From Bacillota bacterium (GTDB lineage: Bacteria; Bacillota; Clostridia; Lachnospirales; Lachnospiraceae), in assembly GCA_023409535.1 (NCBI GenBank), contig JAEYGZ010000037.1, forward strand, positions 1 to 64,000: a stretch of 64,000 nt of DNA, given 5' to 3'. The translations under genes were made by a program, and so were the position numbers. The notes beneath the pieces are model-generated. The model made no database searches. It was not told where the DNA came from and saw only the letters and a program-made list of their open reading frames with translations. Position 1 is the stretch's first letter. Every line of letters begins with the position of its first letter. Below, one piece after another: positions 41,385 through 50,632 of this stretch.

Positions 41385-42401
41385 TTAATCAAATTGCGCC
41401 GCTTTGACACGCGGATCAATGAATCCATAAATAATATCAATTAAAAAGGTGGCGATTAAAACCATAACCGTTATAATCAGTGTTGTAGCTGTCAGAAGCG
41501 GGTAATCTGACGCGGTAACAGCATTCAGCATCGTCGTACCGAGACCCGGATAGCTAAAGGTGATCTCTGCAATTAATGCACCGCCGACCATGGTACCGAT
41601 CGAAAGGGCAAGACCCGTTACCTGGGGCAGCATGGCATTACGGAATACATAACCGACGATTTTTCTATCCTTGATACCAAGGAAACGGCTGTATTTTACA
41701 TAATCAGCATTCAGTTCATAGATTGACATGGAACGCATACCGATCGCCTGTCCTCCGATGGAGATAATGACAATGGACCAGAAGGGTAATTGATAATGTG
41801 TAAAGATAGATTTTATAAAAGTCCAGCTGAAATGGGGGATCAGATCATAACCATACCCTCCTGCAACCGGTGCAACTTTCAACTTGACAGCAAAAATGCC
41901 GAGCAGAATGATTGCCATACCGAAGGCAGGAACACAGCTGAGGAATAAACTGAGCGGCATCAGGACCTTATCAAAGCCCTTCCTGATATAAGCAGCCAAT
42001 GCGCCTAAAATATTACCAATCAGCCATCCGACGATAATAGCCGGCAGCTGTAAACCAATGGTCCATAAAATAGCGCCGGAGATAATGTCGCTGACCTTAC
42101 GCGGATATTGACTGAAGGAAAGACCGAAGTCTCCCACCACAGCATTCTTAATATAGGTAAAAAATTGAACAACTGCCGGTTTATCGAGGCCGAAAGCTTT
42201 ATAATAATTATCATACATTGCTTGTGTGGCAACAGAGTCTTGAATTCCTCGTGCTGTTCTCGACATAATATTTGCGATCGGATCTGCCGGCATCAAACGG
42301 GGAAGTACAAAATTGAGTATGAAAGCAATGAACAGCGTAAGGATAAACCATACAATCTTTTTGCCAAAATACTTACGATAGCCTTTCATAGTATTAACCA
42401 T
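41385..42401 (-). CDS. ABC permease (OppB-like)
   Basis: A 338-residue permease with six helices. MKGYRKYFGKKIVWFILTLF starts helix 1; RLMPADPIANIMSR follows as in OppB. The coupling helix region is ELNADYVKYSRFLGIKDRKI. It pairs with the OppC-like permease encoded 14 bp downstream. The ATG at 42401 has a moderate GAAAGGC ribosome binding site; ATG 42389 (MKGYRK) is also possible. Confidence 0.9.
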   Translation of the reverse strand: MVNTMKGYRKYFGKKIVWFILTLFIAFILNFVLPRLMPADPIANIMSRTARGIQDSVATQAMYDNYYKAFGLDKPAVVQFFTYIKNAVVGDFGLSFSQYPRKVSDIISGAILWTIGLQLPAIIVGWLIGNILGALAAYIRKGFDKVLMPLSLFLSCVPAFGMAIILLGIFAVKLKVAPVAGGYGYDLIPHFSWTFIKSIFTHYQLPFWSIVIISIGGQAIGMRSMSIYELNADYVKYSRFLGIKDRKIVGYVFRNAMLPQVTGLALSIGTMVGGALIAEITFSYPGLGTTMLNAVTASDYPLLTATTLIITVMVLIATFLIDIIYGFIDPRVKAAQFD

Positions 42402-42480
42402 GCCTTTCTCTTAAACTAATTACGTTAAGATATTCAGAAGAACAATGAATGAGTAACCTTAAACTTTACGAATTTTGAAA

Positions 42481-42516
42481 TCAGCCATGTTTCAAGAGCT
42501 CCCGAAACATGGCTGA
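42481..42516 (-). promoter_or_regulatory. Intercistronic hairpin after the binding-protein gene
   Basis: TCAGCCATGTTTC (42481-42493) and GAAACATGGCTGA (42504-42516) form a perfect 13-bp stem with a 10-base loop, between the SBP gene and its permeases. On the minus strand only ATTTC follows, so partial termination or mRNA stabilisation is likely, giving excess binding protein. Confidence 0.7.
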
Positions 42517-42577
42517 CTATAAGATTCAGGTATTACTATTCAAGTTTCTTCTTCCTGTACAGCTGTATATGACAGTA

Positions 42578-44470
42578 CTACTGAACCAATGAAATATGAT
42601 AAAGGGCAGCAATACCATAACCATCTGTACAATCTGCCGGAGGAATATTTAAGCCGTCGCCCTGCTCAGGGAAACCGGTCCAAACAGATTCATTTACGGC
42701 ATGGAATTTATCAGGTCTGTACATTACGGAGAAGGAAGGAACATCGGTTAAGTAAATCTTAACTGCTTCGGTATAGTATTCTTTCTGCTTTTCAACATCT
42801 GCGGTAGGGATCAGCTTAATCAGTTCCTGAATACGGTCGTTGCTGTAGTGACCATAGTTACCGGCCCAGTTGTTCTCCAGACCGTTAAACTCACTGCTCA
42901 TCAGGTAACGCATACGGCCCCAGGGCTGTACGGGTGATGCACTGTCGGTCCACATCATAAAGATATCATAATCCTGCTGATGAGCGGAAGTTACTGTTGT
43001 CTGATATTCATCAGGCGTGGGGAACAGAGTTGTAATTTCAATACCGATATTCTTACCTGCAGCAGCTACGATTTCAATTGCTGACTGCCAGTCGGTCCAA
43101 CCGTTCGGAGCTGATGCGATGAAGGATAACTTCTTACCGTCCAATTCACGGATGCCATCGCCGTCAGTGTCTTTAATACCTGCGTCATCTAACATTTTCT
43201 TAGCGCCTTCAATGTCGTTACCAGCCCACTGAAGATCCTTTACTGCCTCATGATCGAAGGTAGCCTGCTCACCATCGGTGGGGTTCATAATAGAACGGGG
43301 CGTCTGCTGGAAGGTCGGTGACTGACCTGTCATGGCAAGGGTATTGATTGCGTCGTAATCAGCAGCGATCGCGATTGCTTTACGGATTGCTACGTTCTGA
43401 AGAGCAGGTTTCTCAAGATTATAGAATACGGTAGGCATATTAACACAGATGCCGTACGGAGGCTCATCGATATAGGTTGAGATCGGAAGACCATCCTTTA
43501 ACCAAAGATCCTGAATGTTAGGAATGAACTGCTGGTCAACATCAACCTCGCCAGCCTTGAAAGCTGCTTCCGTAGCCGGGTTGTCTTTGTAAATGGTATG
43601 TGCAAGATACTTAGGCACCGGAAGCTGGCCCCACATGGAAGCATCCTGGCCCCAATAAGCATCATTACGGATAAATATAACCTTTTGATCGTCAGCATAA
43701 TATTTTCCGTAAGGTCCGGAATAAACAACATCCTCAGCGGGATCAGCCTTGATTGCAGTTGCATCGCTGTTACGAGCTTCTACGGTCTGAATCCAAGCCT
43801 TCTGTGCAACATAGAAAGCTCCGAGGAAATTAACTAACATTAAAGGATTGGTTGCTTTGCCTTCTTCATTTAAGGTAGCTGTAATAACTATGGTGGATGG
43901 ATCGGAAGCGGTAACGGAAGCGATGTAAGGCTTATCGGAATTACCGGCGTTGTTACCGATCTTAACGTTGGTTTCAAAGGTGTAAGCTACGTCATCGGCA
44001 GTAACCTGGGTGCCGTCGCTCCACTTAGCGGCAGGATTAAGCTTAACGGTAATGGCTGTCATATCGGCATTCCATTGATAATCACCGTCTGCAAGCAGGG
44101 GATACATCTTACCGTCAAGGAAATTGTACATATACAGTGTTTCAAACATAACGGTACGGGAACCGCTGCCTGAGGATGCTACAGCCAGGGCATTGTTATT
44201 GTTGTTGCCTAACGGGTTCCAGCCGTTAACCGGATCCCATTGCTGACCGCCGAAATACAGGGTCTCGGTTCTGGGAAGCTGATTGGGATCAGCCCCTTGC
44301 GGTGCTTGCGTAGCAGCCGGTGCTTCGGTCGGTGCTACTGTAGCAGCGGGTGTCTGAGTAGGTGTAGGTGTGTTTTCTTCTGTTCCTTTTTTTGCGCAGC
44401 CGGTTAATGCGGTTGCGAGTACCATTACGATTACCAGAATAATGGCAGTAAATCTTTTACCTCTTAACAT
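42578..44470 (-). CDS. Oligopeptide-type substrate-binding lipoprotein
   Basis: A 630-residue family 5 binding lipoprotein, larger than usual OppA. The signal peptide ends at lipobox LTGC (Cys25). A Thr/Pro/Ala-rich linker (TPTPTQTPAATVAPTEAP) follows. Family features: LNPAAKWSDGTQVTADDVAY and FLPKP-type barrel. Near GH2, GH3 and a GH39-type regulator, its cargo is more likely an oligosaccharide than a peptide, as known for several clostridial and thermotogal family 5 proteins; this is inference from location. The ATG follows AAAGGAGGGTATAT. Confidence 0.9.
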   Translation of the reverse strand: MLRGKRFTAIILVIVMVLATALTGCAKKGTEENTPTPTQTPAATVAPTEAPAATQAPQGADPNQLPRTETLYFGGQQWDPVNGWNPLGNNNNNALAVASSGSGSRTVMFETLYMYNFLDGKMYPLLADGDYQWNADMTAITVKLNPAAKWSDGTQVTADDVAYTFETNVKIGNNAGNSDKPYIASVTASDPSTIVITATLNEEGKATNPLMLVNFLGAFYVAQKAWIQTVEARNSDATAIKADPAEDVVYSGPYGKYYADDQKVIFIRNDAYWGQDASMWGQLPVPKYLAHTIYKDNPATEAAFKAGEVDVDQQFIPNIQDLWLKDGLPISTYIDEPPYGICVNMPTVFYNLEKPALQNVAIRKAIAIAADYDAINTLAMTGQSPTFQQTPRSIMNPTDGEQATFDHEAVKDLQWAGNDIEGAKKMLDDAGIKDTDGDGIRELDGKKLSFIASAPNGWTDWQSAIEIVAAAGKNIGIEITTLFPTPDEYQTTVTSAHQQDYDIFMMWTDSASPVQPWGRMRYLMSSEFNGLENNWAGNYGHYSNDRIQELIKLIPTADVEKQKEYYTEAVKIYLTDVPSFSVMYRPDKFHAVNESVWTGFPEQGDGLNIPPADCTDGYGIAALYHISLVQ

Positions 44471-44954
44471 ATATACCCTCCTTTAGATTTAGGCCGTGCC
44501 AAACCTATTGCCTTTTTATATAAACATAGTAAACATTATGCAATGCATAAAAAGCTTGGTGGCACCCCCACTCTTTGCTGAGCTGTTTGGCAGAGCATAT
44601 TCACTATGTTTAAATCGTAAAGCAAAAACTGTATAAAAATTATGTCGAACTTTGTATGTATCTTTTTATTAAAATATACCAGTATATCTTGAAAAAGAAA
44701 TATTTTATTGTTACATTTTAACATGACAAATAAAAATTAACCATGCTTTTCTAACGGTTTTATGTTATAATATACACATAATATGGTTGTACTTCAAAAA
44801 GATAAATGAGGAACGTTGAATAAGAAATCTAAAGATTATGCAGTTTTTATAAAATTCAAGTGAAATATTTGAATTTATTTTATAAAATGACTAGAAAATC
44901 ATGGATTCGGACGCAAAAAAACATGAAATTTATCGGAGAAGGAGATCGTTGATT
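44471..44954. promoter_or_regulatory. Divergent control region with operator-like inverted repeats
   Basis: Between the importer operon (minus) and the AraC-GH39 gene (plus). It contains the widely spaced inverted repeat TAAACATAGT (44521-44530) / ACTATGTTTA (44603-44612) and, inside it, the palindrome TTATGC-AAT-GCATAA (44536-44550). A -10 element TATAAT (44766-44771) with no good -35 lies upstream of the regulator gene. No coding sequence was seen. Confidence 0.55.
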
Positions 44955-47462
44955 ATGCCGGAGAATACGGAATTTACTGAGGACATGCCGCTAATGATAG
45001 GTATTCGCAACATTACTGAGGAATCCAGGCATTGGCATAACAGAATTGAATTATTTTTAGTTTTAAGCGGAGATCTGACCATCATTGTTGAGACAGAGAC
45101 TTATCATCTGAGTGAGGATGATATTATTTTAATTAACAGCAATCAGGTGCATGAGGTCGTCAGCAGTGACAATGTGACGGTGGTTCTACAGATTAATTAT
45201 GGCTATTTCAAGAAGTGGCTGAATGAAACTTCATTTTTCCACTGTAATTCGACAACATTTCACAACAAGTCAAAATATATCGAATTAAAGAGGATGATAG
45301 CGCAGCTGATTTATGCCAATTATAACGATACGGAGCATAATGAGCTGCTGACGATTTCCCTGGCTTATCAGATTGTTCTGGAGCTGATTAGGAACTACAA
45401 GGGACCGGAGCAGATAATTATGAATAAAAACTCAAAGCATTTGCAGCGTCTGAGAGCGATATTACAATATTTAAACAGCAATTATATGGAGAATATAACA
45501 CTGGAGCAGATCGCTGAGAAGGAGTTTTTATCACCCTCCTATTTCTCACATTTTTTCAAGGTTAATATGGGTGTCAGCTTTTTCAATTATCTGACCGGTA
45601 TCCGTATGAATCATGCGGTCAATGATCTTCTTACCACGAGTCTGACTATGGAGCAGATCGCAGCAAATAACGGCTTTGCCAACAGCCGCTATTTTGTGGA
45701 CTGCTTTAAGAAAAAATACGGTGTGCTGCCAAAGCAGTATCGTAAGGAGCATAAGCAGGAGATTAAGAATCGAAGCATGAATTCCTTAAGCTCGGTCTAT
45801 TACAAGGGATACCTTGTTATGGAGCATATCGATTACTTAAATAAGCTGGGCGAATATCTGGATACCAAGAATATAAGGAACACGGCGAATATCAAAAAGA
45901 GCATACCCTGTATGTCGCTGGAGGTCAGCTCCAACCTGGTGAGAAAAAGCCTGAAACACAATTTTAAGACCTTCACCGGGGTCGGGCGGGCCAAAGAAAT
46001 TCTTATGGGGCGCATCCAGTCCGAGCTAAGAATTCTTCAGAAGGAGGTCGGGTTTAAATATATTAAGTTTCACGGTATTCTGGATGATTCCATGATGCTA
46101 TATAATGAAGACCGCTCAGGAAATCCTTTTCTAACCTATCATTATGTGGATGAAGTATTTGATTTCCTGTTATCAATCGGATTAAAGCCCTTGATTCAAT
46201 TTTCCTTTATGCCGAGGGCTCTTGCCAAGAACCCCAATAATACGATATTTTATAATCCTTCCATTTTAAGTGAACCGAATAATATGGAGCATTGGGAGTT
46301 CCTGATTACCGGGCTGACAAAGCATCTGATGGAACGATACGGCCTTGCTGAGGTCAGAACCTGGCTGTTTACCTTCTGGAATGCACCTTTTCAGTCCTAC
46401 GTATTCTCCTTTGAGACGGATGAGATCGCCTATGAGCTGTATCAATCCGCCTGGAAATGCGTCAAGAATTGTGACAGCCAGCTGCAGTTCGGGGCACCCT
46501 CCTATGGATCATTTCATATGGATAATGACGATTATTATGAATTCATAGGCAGAACCATTCAGAATCAATGTGCACCGGATTTTTATAATTATCATTGCTA
46601 TCCGGTGAATACTTCGGCGGCATCCGAGATGATAACCCTGGGGGACAATTCCATTAAGTTCGCTTCCAATGACAAAATGACATTATCCGAGGATCCGGAT
46701 TATATGGCGAATATGATTGCTTACCTGAAGGGTAAGCTTGCAAATTATCCAAAGCTGCCTATCTATATAACAGAATGGGCATCTTCCTCCTCCCATAGAG
46801 ACTGGCTCAACGATACTTGTTACAGATCGGCGTATATTGCGAAAAATATCCTTGAGAATTACGATGAGGTGAACAGCTTTGGGAACTGGTGCCTGTCTGA
46901 TACAATGGAAGAAATTCCTTATGACAATGAGATGTTTCATGGTGAGCTGGGGCTCTTCACTTATCATGGTGTTAAAAAACCGGCCTATTATGCTTTCAGC
47001 TTCCTGAACAAATTGATGGATACGCTCATTGATAACGGAAAGGGATATTTTATTACCACAAATCAGAAGGGGGATTATGCGATCCTTCTATATAATTACA
47101 TTCATATCTCTCCCTTATACAGCCAGGGTGTCCTGTTTAATGTAACCTTTATTGAGCGGTATAATGCCTTTGTCAGTTCCGATCCCTGCAGCTATGAATT
47201 TACCTTAACGGATGTAAGCAACGGAAAATACACGGTAACGGAGCATATTGTGAACAGGGAGCATGGAAGTGCCTTCGATGAGTGGGTCCGCATGGGTGCG
47301 CTTCCCTTGAATGCCCAGGAGGAGATTGAGAATCTGCAAGGCCGCTCCATGCCGTTAGTAACCAAGTCTGTCAGGAAGGTAACGGACAGCTATATTAATT
47401 ATTTCGCTGAGCTGCAGCCTCATGAAATCAGATTAATTTTAATTCAGAAACAGGTGGTGTAA
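44955..47462 (+). CDS. AraC regulator fused to a GH39-like sensor domain
   Basis: About 835 residues. The order is a cupin-like domain (HWHNRIELFLVLSGDLTIIV), an AraC double HTH (ITLEQIAEKEFLSPSYFSHF; LTMEQIAANNGFANSRYFVD then CFKKKYGVLPKQYR), then a GH39-like barrel of about 550 residues. In GH39 xylosidases the acid/base is WNEP; here it is WNAP (Ala at 46383-46385), while ITEWA keeps the nucleophile Glu. The barrel is therefore probably a sugar sensor. The start ATG 44955 has AAGGAG 10 nt upstream; ATG 44901 lacks one but would add 18 residues. It likely regulates the divergent importer operon. Confidence 0.88.
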   Translation: MPENTEFTEDMPLMIGIRNITEESRHWHNRIELFLVLSGDLTIIVETETYHLSEDDIILINSNQVHEVVSSDNVTVVLQINYGYFKKWLNETSFFHCNSTTFHNKSKYIELKRMIAQLIYANYNDTEHNELLTISLAYQIVLELIRNYKGPEQIIMNKNSKHLQRLRAILQYLNSNYMENITLEQIAEKEFLSPSYFSHFFKVNMGVSFFNYLTGIRMNHAVNDLLTTSLTMEQIAANNGFANSRYFVDCFKKKYGVLPKQYRKEHKQEIKNRSMNSLSSVYYKGYLVMEHIDYLNKLGEYLDTKNIRNTANIKKSIPCMSLEVSSNLVRKSLKHNFKTFTGVGRAKEILMGRIQSELRILQKEVGFKYIKFHGILDDSMMLYNEDRSGNPFLTYHYVDEVFDFLLSIGLKPLIQFSFMPRALAKNPNNTIFYNPSILSEPNNMEHWEFLITGLTKHLMERYGLAEVRTWLFTFWNAPFQSYVFSFETDEIAYELYQSAWKCVKNCDSQLQFGAPSYGSFHMDNDDYYEFIGRTIQNQCAPDFYNYHCYPVNTSAASEMITLGDNSIKFASNDKMTLSEDPDYMANMIAYLKGKLANYPKLPIYITEWASSSSHRDWLNDTCYRSAYIAKNILENYDEVNSFGNWCLSDTMEEIPYDNEMFHGELGLFTYHGVKKPAYYAFSFLNKLMDTLIDNGKGYFITTNQKGDYAILLYNYIHISPLYSQGVLFNVTFIERYNAFVSSDPCSYEFTLTDVSNGKYTVTEHIVNREHGSAFDEWVRMGALPLNAQEEIENLQGRSMPLVTKSVRKVTDSYINYFAELQPHEIRLILIQKQVV

Positions 47463-47607
47463 GAAGCTGCCTGAGGACTTATGGGTAAAAAGTGCTTGCA
47501 TTTCTTTTCCTTTGTATTATTATGATAGGGGTGTAAGTACATATCTGGTTTTAAGGGTGGACTGACCGGCTGTTTGCCGCCATCCCACAAGAGAGGAAGG
47601 ATAAAAC

Positions 47608-48387
47608 TTGAAGATAGGAATTTTTGACTCGGGAATTGGGGGACTTACGGTGCTTCATCAGGCAATGCTTACCTTGCGGTCGGAAGATTATATATATTAT
47701 GCGGATACGGATCATGTACCCTACGGTACGAAGACCAAAGATGAGATCATCGGTTATGTAAATCAGGCGGTAGAGTTCCTGGTTGGTAAAGGAGTGAAGG
47801 CAATTGTCATAGCCTGTAATACGGCAACCAGTGCGGCCATCGATGATATGCGTAATAAATACCCGCTGCCAATACTGGGGATGGAGCCTGCTGTTAAGCC
47901 TGCAGTGGAGCAGTGTAATGGCAGGAGGGTCATGGTGATAGCCACACCTGTAACCGTCAGAGAGGAGAAGCTTCATAATTTGATCAGACAGGTGGATGAT
48001 GAGCACAGAGTAGACCTGCTTGCCCTGCCCGGTCTGGTAACCTTTGCAGAGTCTGATAATTTTGAGGCGCCGGAGGTGGAGCAATACCTTAGAACAGAAT
48101 TATCGTCCTATGATTTAGACGACTATTCCGCATTGATCCTGGGGTGTACACATTTTAATTACTTTAAGGATACGTACCGCAGGATTTTTCCGGAATGTGT
48201 GAGCTTTATTGACGGAAGTGTCGGTACGGTGAATCATCTTGGAAATATTCTTAATGAGAACGGATTGTCAGAGAGCAATACCGGCAGCGTCGAATATTAC
48301 ATGTCCGGCCGTCCGGTAACAGATGCGCAGCTTCTTACGAGATTTGAGCGGCTTCATGAACGTCTGGATAAGATGCTGCAATATTAG
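47608..48387 (+). CDS. murI: Glutamate racemase
   Basis: A 259-residue cofactor-independent racemase that makes D-glutamate for peptidoglycan. Motifs are FDSGIGGLTVL at the N terminus (Asp), VIACNTATSAA with catalytic Cys, and ILGCTHF with the second catalytic Cys. The PYGTKT loop is also present. The start is TTG (47608) after GAGAGGAAGGATAAAAC. Single gene with a hairpin terminator after it. Confidence 0.95.
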   Translation: MKIGIFDSGIGGLTVLHQAMLTLRSEDYIYYADTDHVPYGTKTKDEIIGYVNQAVEFLVGKGVKAIVIACNTATSAAIDDMRNKYPLPILGMEPAVKPAVEQCNGRRVMVIATPVTVREEKLHNLIRQVDDEHRVDLLALPGLVTFAESDNFEAPEVEQYLRTELSSYDLDDYSALILGCTHFNYFKDTYRRIFPECVSFIDGSVGTVNHLGNILNENGLSESNTGSVEYYMSGRPVTDAQLLTRFERLHERLDKMLQY

Positions 48388-48463
48388 AATAGGGAGCGTA
48401 TATTCTGTTCCTTATCTCCGCCCTATTATATACACTTTGGTTTGAATGTTTATAATTATAATA

Positions 48464-48514
48464 AAGAGAAGATTATTCCGTATCTCAGTTTTGAGACCGG
48501 AATAATCTTCTCTT
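48464..48514. terminator. Bidirectional terminator after murI
   Basis: Perfect 17-bp stem AAGAGAAGATTATTCCG (48464-48480) / CGGAATAATCTTCTCTT (48498-48514) between convergent genes. Confidence 0.88.
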
Positions 48515-48558
48515 ACTTTATATATTTCATATAATAACTGAATATGTAACACATGAAA

Positions 48559-50244
48559 TTAATACTGTCCGTGAAAATGCATTGCCAGCTTATTGGCTGC
48601 CTCTTTGCCGGAATACAGCGCTCCCTGCATCCATCCGTGCTTTGTCGAGACATGCTCTCCGGCCAGATAGAGCCGGCCGTTGTACTCCGGCTGCGTCAGT
48701 TCATAGGTAAAGAGCTTCTTCTGTCCCGGCAGGGTGTAGGCCAGCGCTCCGAGAAAATTCGGTTCTGCGTACCAATGAACCGTCTGGGACCTTAATACAA
48801 GAGTGTTAAGGAAGCCTCTGGGCAAACCGTGCACCTCTTCTACGTTTTGGCGGATCAGGGCATAGCGCCTGGGATCCTTCAAGCCTCCCAGGCGGACGGC
48901 GCTCTGGCCTGTGCCATAGGAAGCAACAAGTACGCCGGGCTCTTCCGAAGAACAAGGGTTAACGGCATCAAAGGCACATTGATTGTGATCACTGGGATAG
49001 ATGATGGATTGTATGGGAAGGTCAGTGAAGGATATTCCGCCAATGATTTTCCCGTAATCCGTATTCCGTTCCCAGAACCGGCGATTACACAGAAACAAAG
49101 TCTTCTGAGCATCGATATAGTTATATTCCAGAATTGCCTGCATTTTCATATCATTGAAGTATGGCTTTATCTCAACGTTCCTCAAGGTTGAGAGAGGAAT
49201 GGCGCAGATCACATAATCAAAAATATCGGCCGCATCCGACCGTTCAGACTTGCAGGTGTACTTTACCACGATCTTGCTGCGGTAATCAGACTGATATATT
49301 CCGGTAACCAACTGCCCGCTGCGGTAGGTGACAGATCCGAGGGATGCAGGATCAATATCGCAATATTGTATTGGATATTCTGATTGGAAGGTTTCATAAA
49401 AGGCAAGAGGAAGATGGACATTACCGCCTTCAATCCGGTAGATATTGCGAAGATCCATCGAATAGTCCTCCTGGGCAAGCTCGTCGTAGCTGTTTTGGAT
49501 TAAGGAGCCAATTCCCGGGTCGACAGCGGACATCAAATTAATCGCACCCTGGCTTAGCCCGAGAGCTTCAAAATTCTGCCGCAGGCTTATGTTCATCAGC
49601 GGCACGAATTCCGGTGAGTATTCCGGAAGTATTTGCAGCAGCTCGGACCGGATATCGGGAGTCAGATTCCGGTAGCGGGCAGTCATCGCAAAATCGCTAA
49701 GCTCAGAATATGGAGTATTACGTTCCTCAGGGGAAAGGTTATAGTTCGGATAGAGGTACTGCTCTATGGAATCGGTAACCCGGAGCCTGGTATTATGTAC
49801 ATATAGAAAATTGTTGCGCCTGGGTGTATTCATCGAACGGGAGCCTAACTTAAATAAATTGATATAGTACCAGGCGGTTTCGTGGCTGACTGGAATGCGC
49901 ATGGCTCCGAATTCGCCGTAATATCTGCCCCCCGTATCAAAATAATGGGTATAAACCCTGCCGCCGATTCTGCGCTCACAGGCATCCAGGATGGTGATGT
50001 CGGCACCCAGCTTGCGCAGCTCAAAAGCTGCGCTCATTCCGGCCAGACCTCCTCCGATAATGCCGATTTTAACGCCTCGGAGCTCCCCCGGTACTGCATA
50101 ATTGGTGATATCAGGGGGAGGACTGAGGAGATCTACGATATAATTGAAATCCTCCGGTCTGCCTTCTGTTTCCAAAGCATTCTTAAGAATCTCATGCCGT
50201 ACATCGTCCGTAGGGTTTGGTACCTGGTTCAAAGGAGTATTCAT
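48559..50244 (-). CDS. FAD-dependent amine oxidase family protein
   Basis: A 561-residue flavin monoamine-oxidase family protein. FAD binds GIIGGGLAGMSAAFELRKLG near residue 65, followed by ERRIGGRVYT. The C-terminal region has LYLAGEHVSTKHGWMQGALY, the second FAD-contact motif with Gly-Trp as in L-amino-acid oxidases. It probably oxidises an amine or amino acid; no quinone or partner genes nearby. The start is ATG 50244 with TGGAGGT 5 nt upstream; an ATG 12 bp earlier lies inside that ribosome binding site. The protein is about 100 residues longer than typical N-terminally, with a helical TDDVRHEILKNAL extension. Confidence 0.85.
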   Translation of the reverse strand: MNTPLNQVPNPTDDVRHEILKNALETEGRPEDFNYIVDLLSPPPDITNYAVPGELRGVKIGIIGGGLAGMSAAFELRKLGADITILDACERRIGGRVYTHYFDTGGRYYGEFGAMRIPVSHETAWYYINLFKLGSRSMNTPRRNNFLYVHNTRLRVTDSIEQYLYPNYNLSPEERNTPYSELSDFAMTARYRNLTPDIRSELLQILPEYSPEFVPLMNISLRQNFEALGLSQGAINLMSAVDPGIGSLIQNSYDELAQEDYSMDLRNIYRIEGGNVHLPLAFYETFQSEYPIQYCDIDPASLGSVTYRSGQLVTGIYQSDYRSKIVVKYTCKSERSDAADIFDYVICAIPLSTLRNVEIKPYFNDMKMQAILEYNYIDAQKTLFLCNRRFWERNTDYGKIIGGISFTDLPIQSIIYPSDHNQCAFDAVNPCSSEEPGVLVASYGTGQSAVRLGGLKDPRRYALIRQNVEEVHGLPRGFLNTLVLRSQTVHWYAEPNFLGALAYTLPGQKKLFTYELTQPEYNGRLYLAGEHVSTKHGWMQGALYSGKEAANKLAMHFHGQY

Positions 50245-50360
50245 TTTAACCTCCATTTATGCAATGGTCATTACATTAGAAATATATGTCTCTTCATTCA
50301 AAATATAACAAAATAAGCCAAGCGGGCAGGTATAAATCTACAGGAGTGATATTGTTTGTC

Positions 50361-50421
50361 TATAATGTGACAAGTACCGAGCCTGTATGTCCTCTGCAAG
50401 CCGGATCGGCATAGCCGATCC
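50361..50421 (+). ncRNA. Candidate structured leader upstream of xpt
   Basis: TATAAT (50361-50366) with a weak TCTACA -35 is followed by a leader of about 260 nt before xpt. It contains a strong 8-bp hairpin GGATCGGC/GCCGATCC (50403-50421, loop ATA). Genes for xanthine phosphoribosyltransferase often have a purine riboswitch, but the GATATGG and TCTACC core elements are absent. A different structured RNA or a simple hairpin is possible. Confidence 0.35.
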
Positions 50422-50432
50422 TATGGCAGGTC

Positions 50433-50552
50433 ATGAAAATTATGGAGGAGCGACCCGGTTTTTGGCGGATTATATTAATCCTGGTAATGTTACTTATTAA
50501 TTTTGCTAAATTGAAAAAAGCCGAAAGATTATATAAGATATATAAATATTAG
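50433..50552 (+). CDS. Short ORF encoding a one-helix basic membrane peptide
   Basis: A 39-codon ORF: N-terminal MKIMEERPG, a hydrophobic helix FWRIILILVMLLINFA, and a basic/aromatic tail KLKKAERLYKIYKY, then TAG. This helix-plus-basic-tail arrangement is typical of real small membrane proteins, including type I toxins. Ribosome binding site is weak (GGCAGGT). It lies between a hairpin and the xpt gene, which starts 80 bp later. No homology could be checked. Confidence 0.45.
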   Translation: MKIMEERPGFWRIILILVMLLINFAKLKKAERLYKIYKY

Positions 50553-50632
50553 GTGGTTCAAAGCTGGAGCATCTGTCGCATACGGCATCATTAGGGCATT
50601 GCGCAGAAAATGTGTGCAGGAGTGGAGAAAAA

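Noticed and set aside
44540..44580. T-box-like GGGGGTGCCACC in the minus-strand leader of the importer operon
   Set aside because: The match is short, and no Stem I or antiterminator elements surround it.
47480..47530. 13-codon ORF before murI as a leader peptide
   Set aside because: No ribosome binding site, codon pattern or terminator supports it.
50330..50630. Purine riboswitch upstream of xpt
   Set aside because: The invariant core elements (GATATGG, TCTACC and the closing GACTA) are not present; only a simple hairpin is clear.
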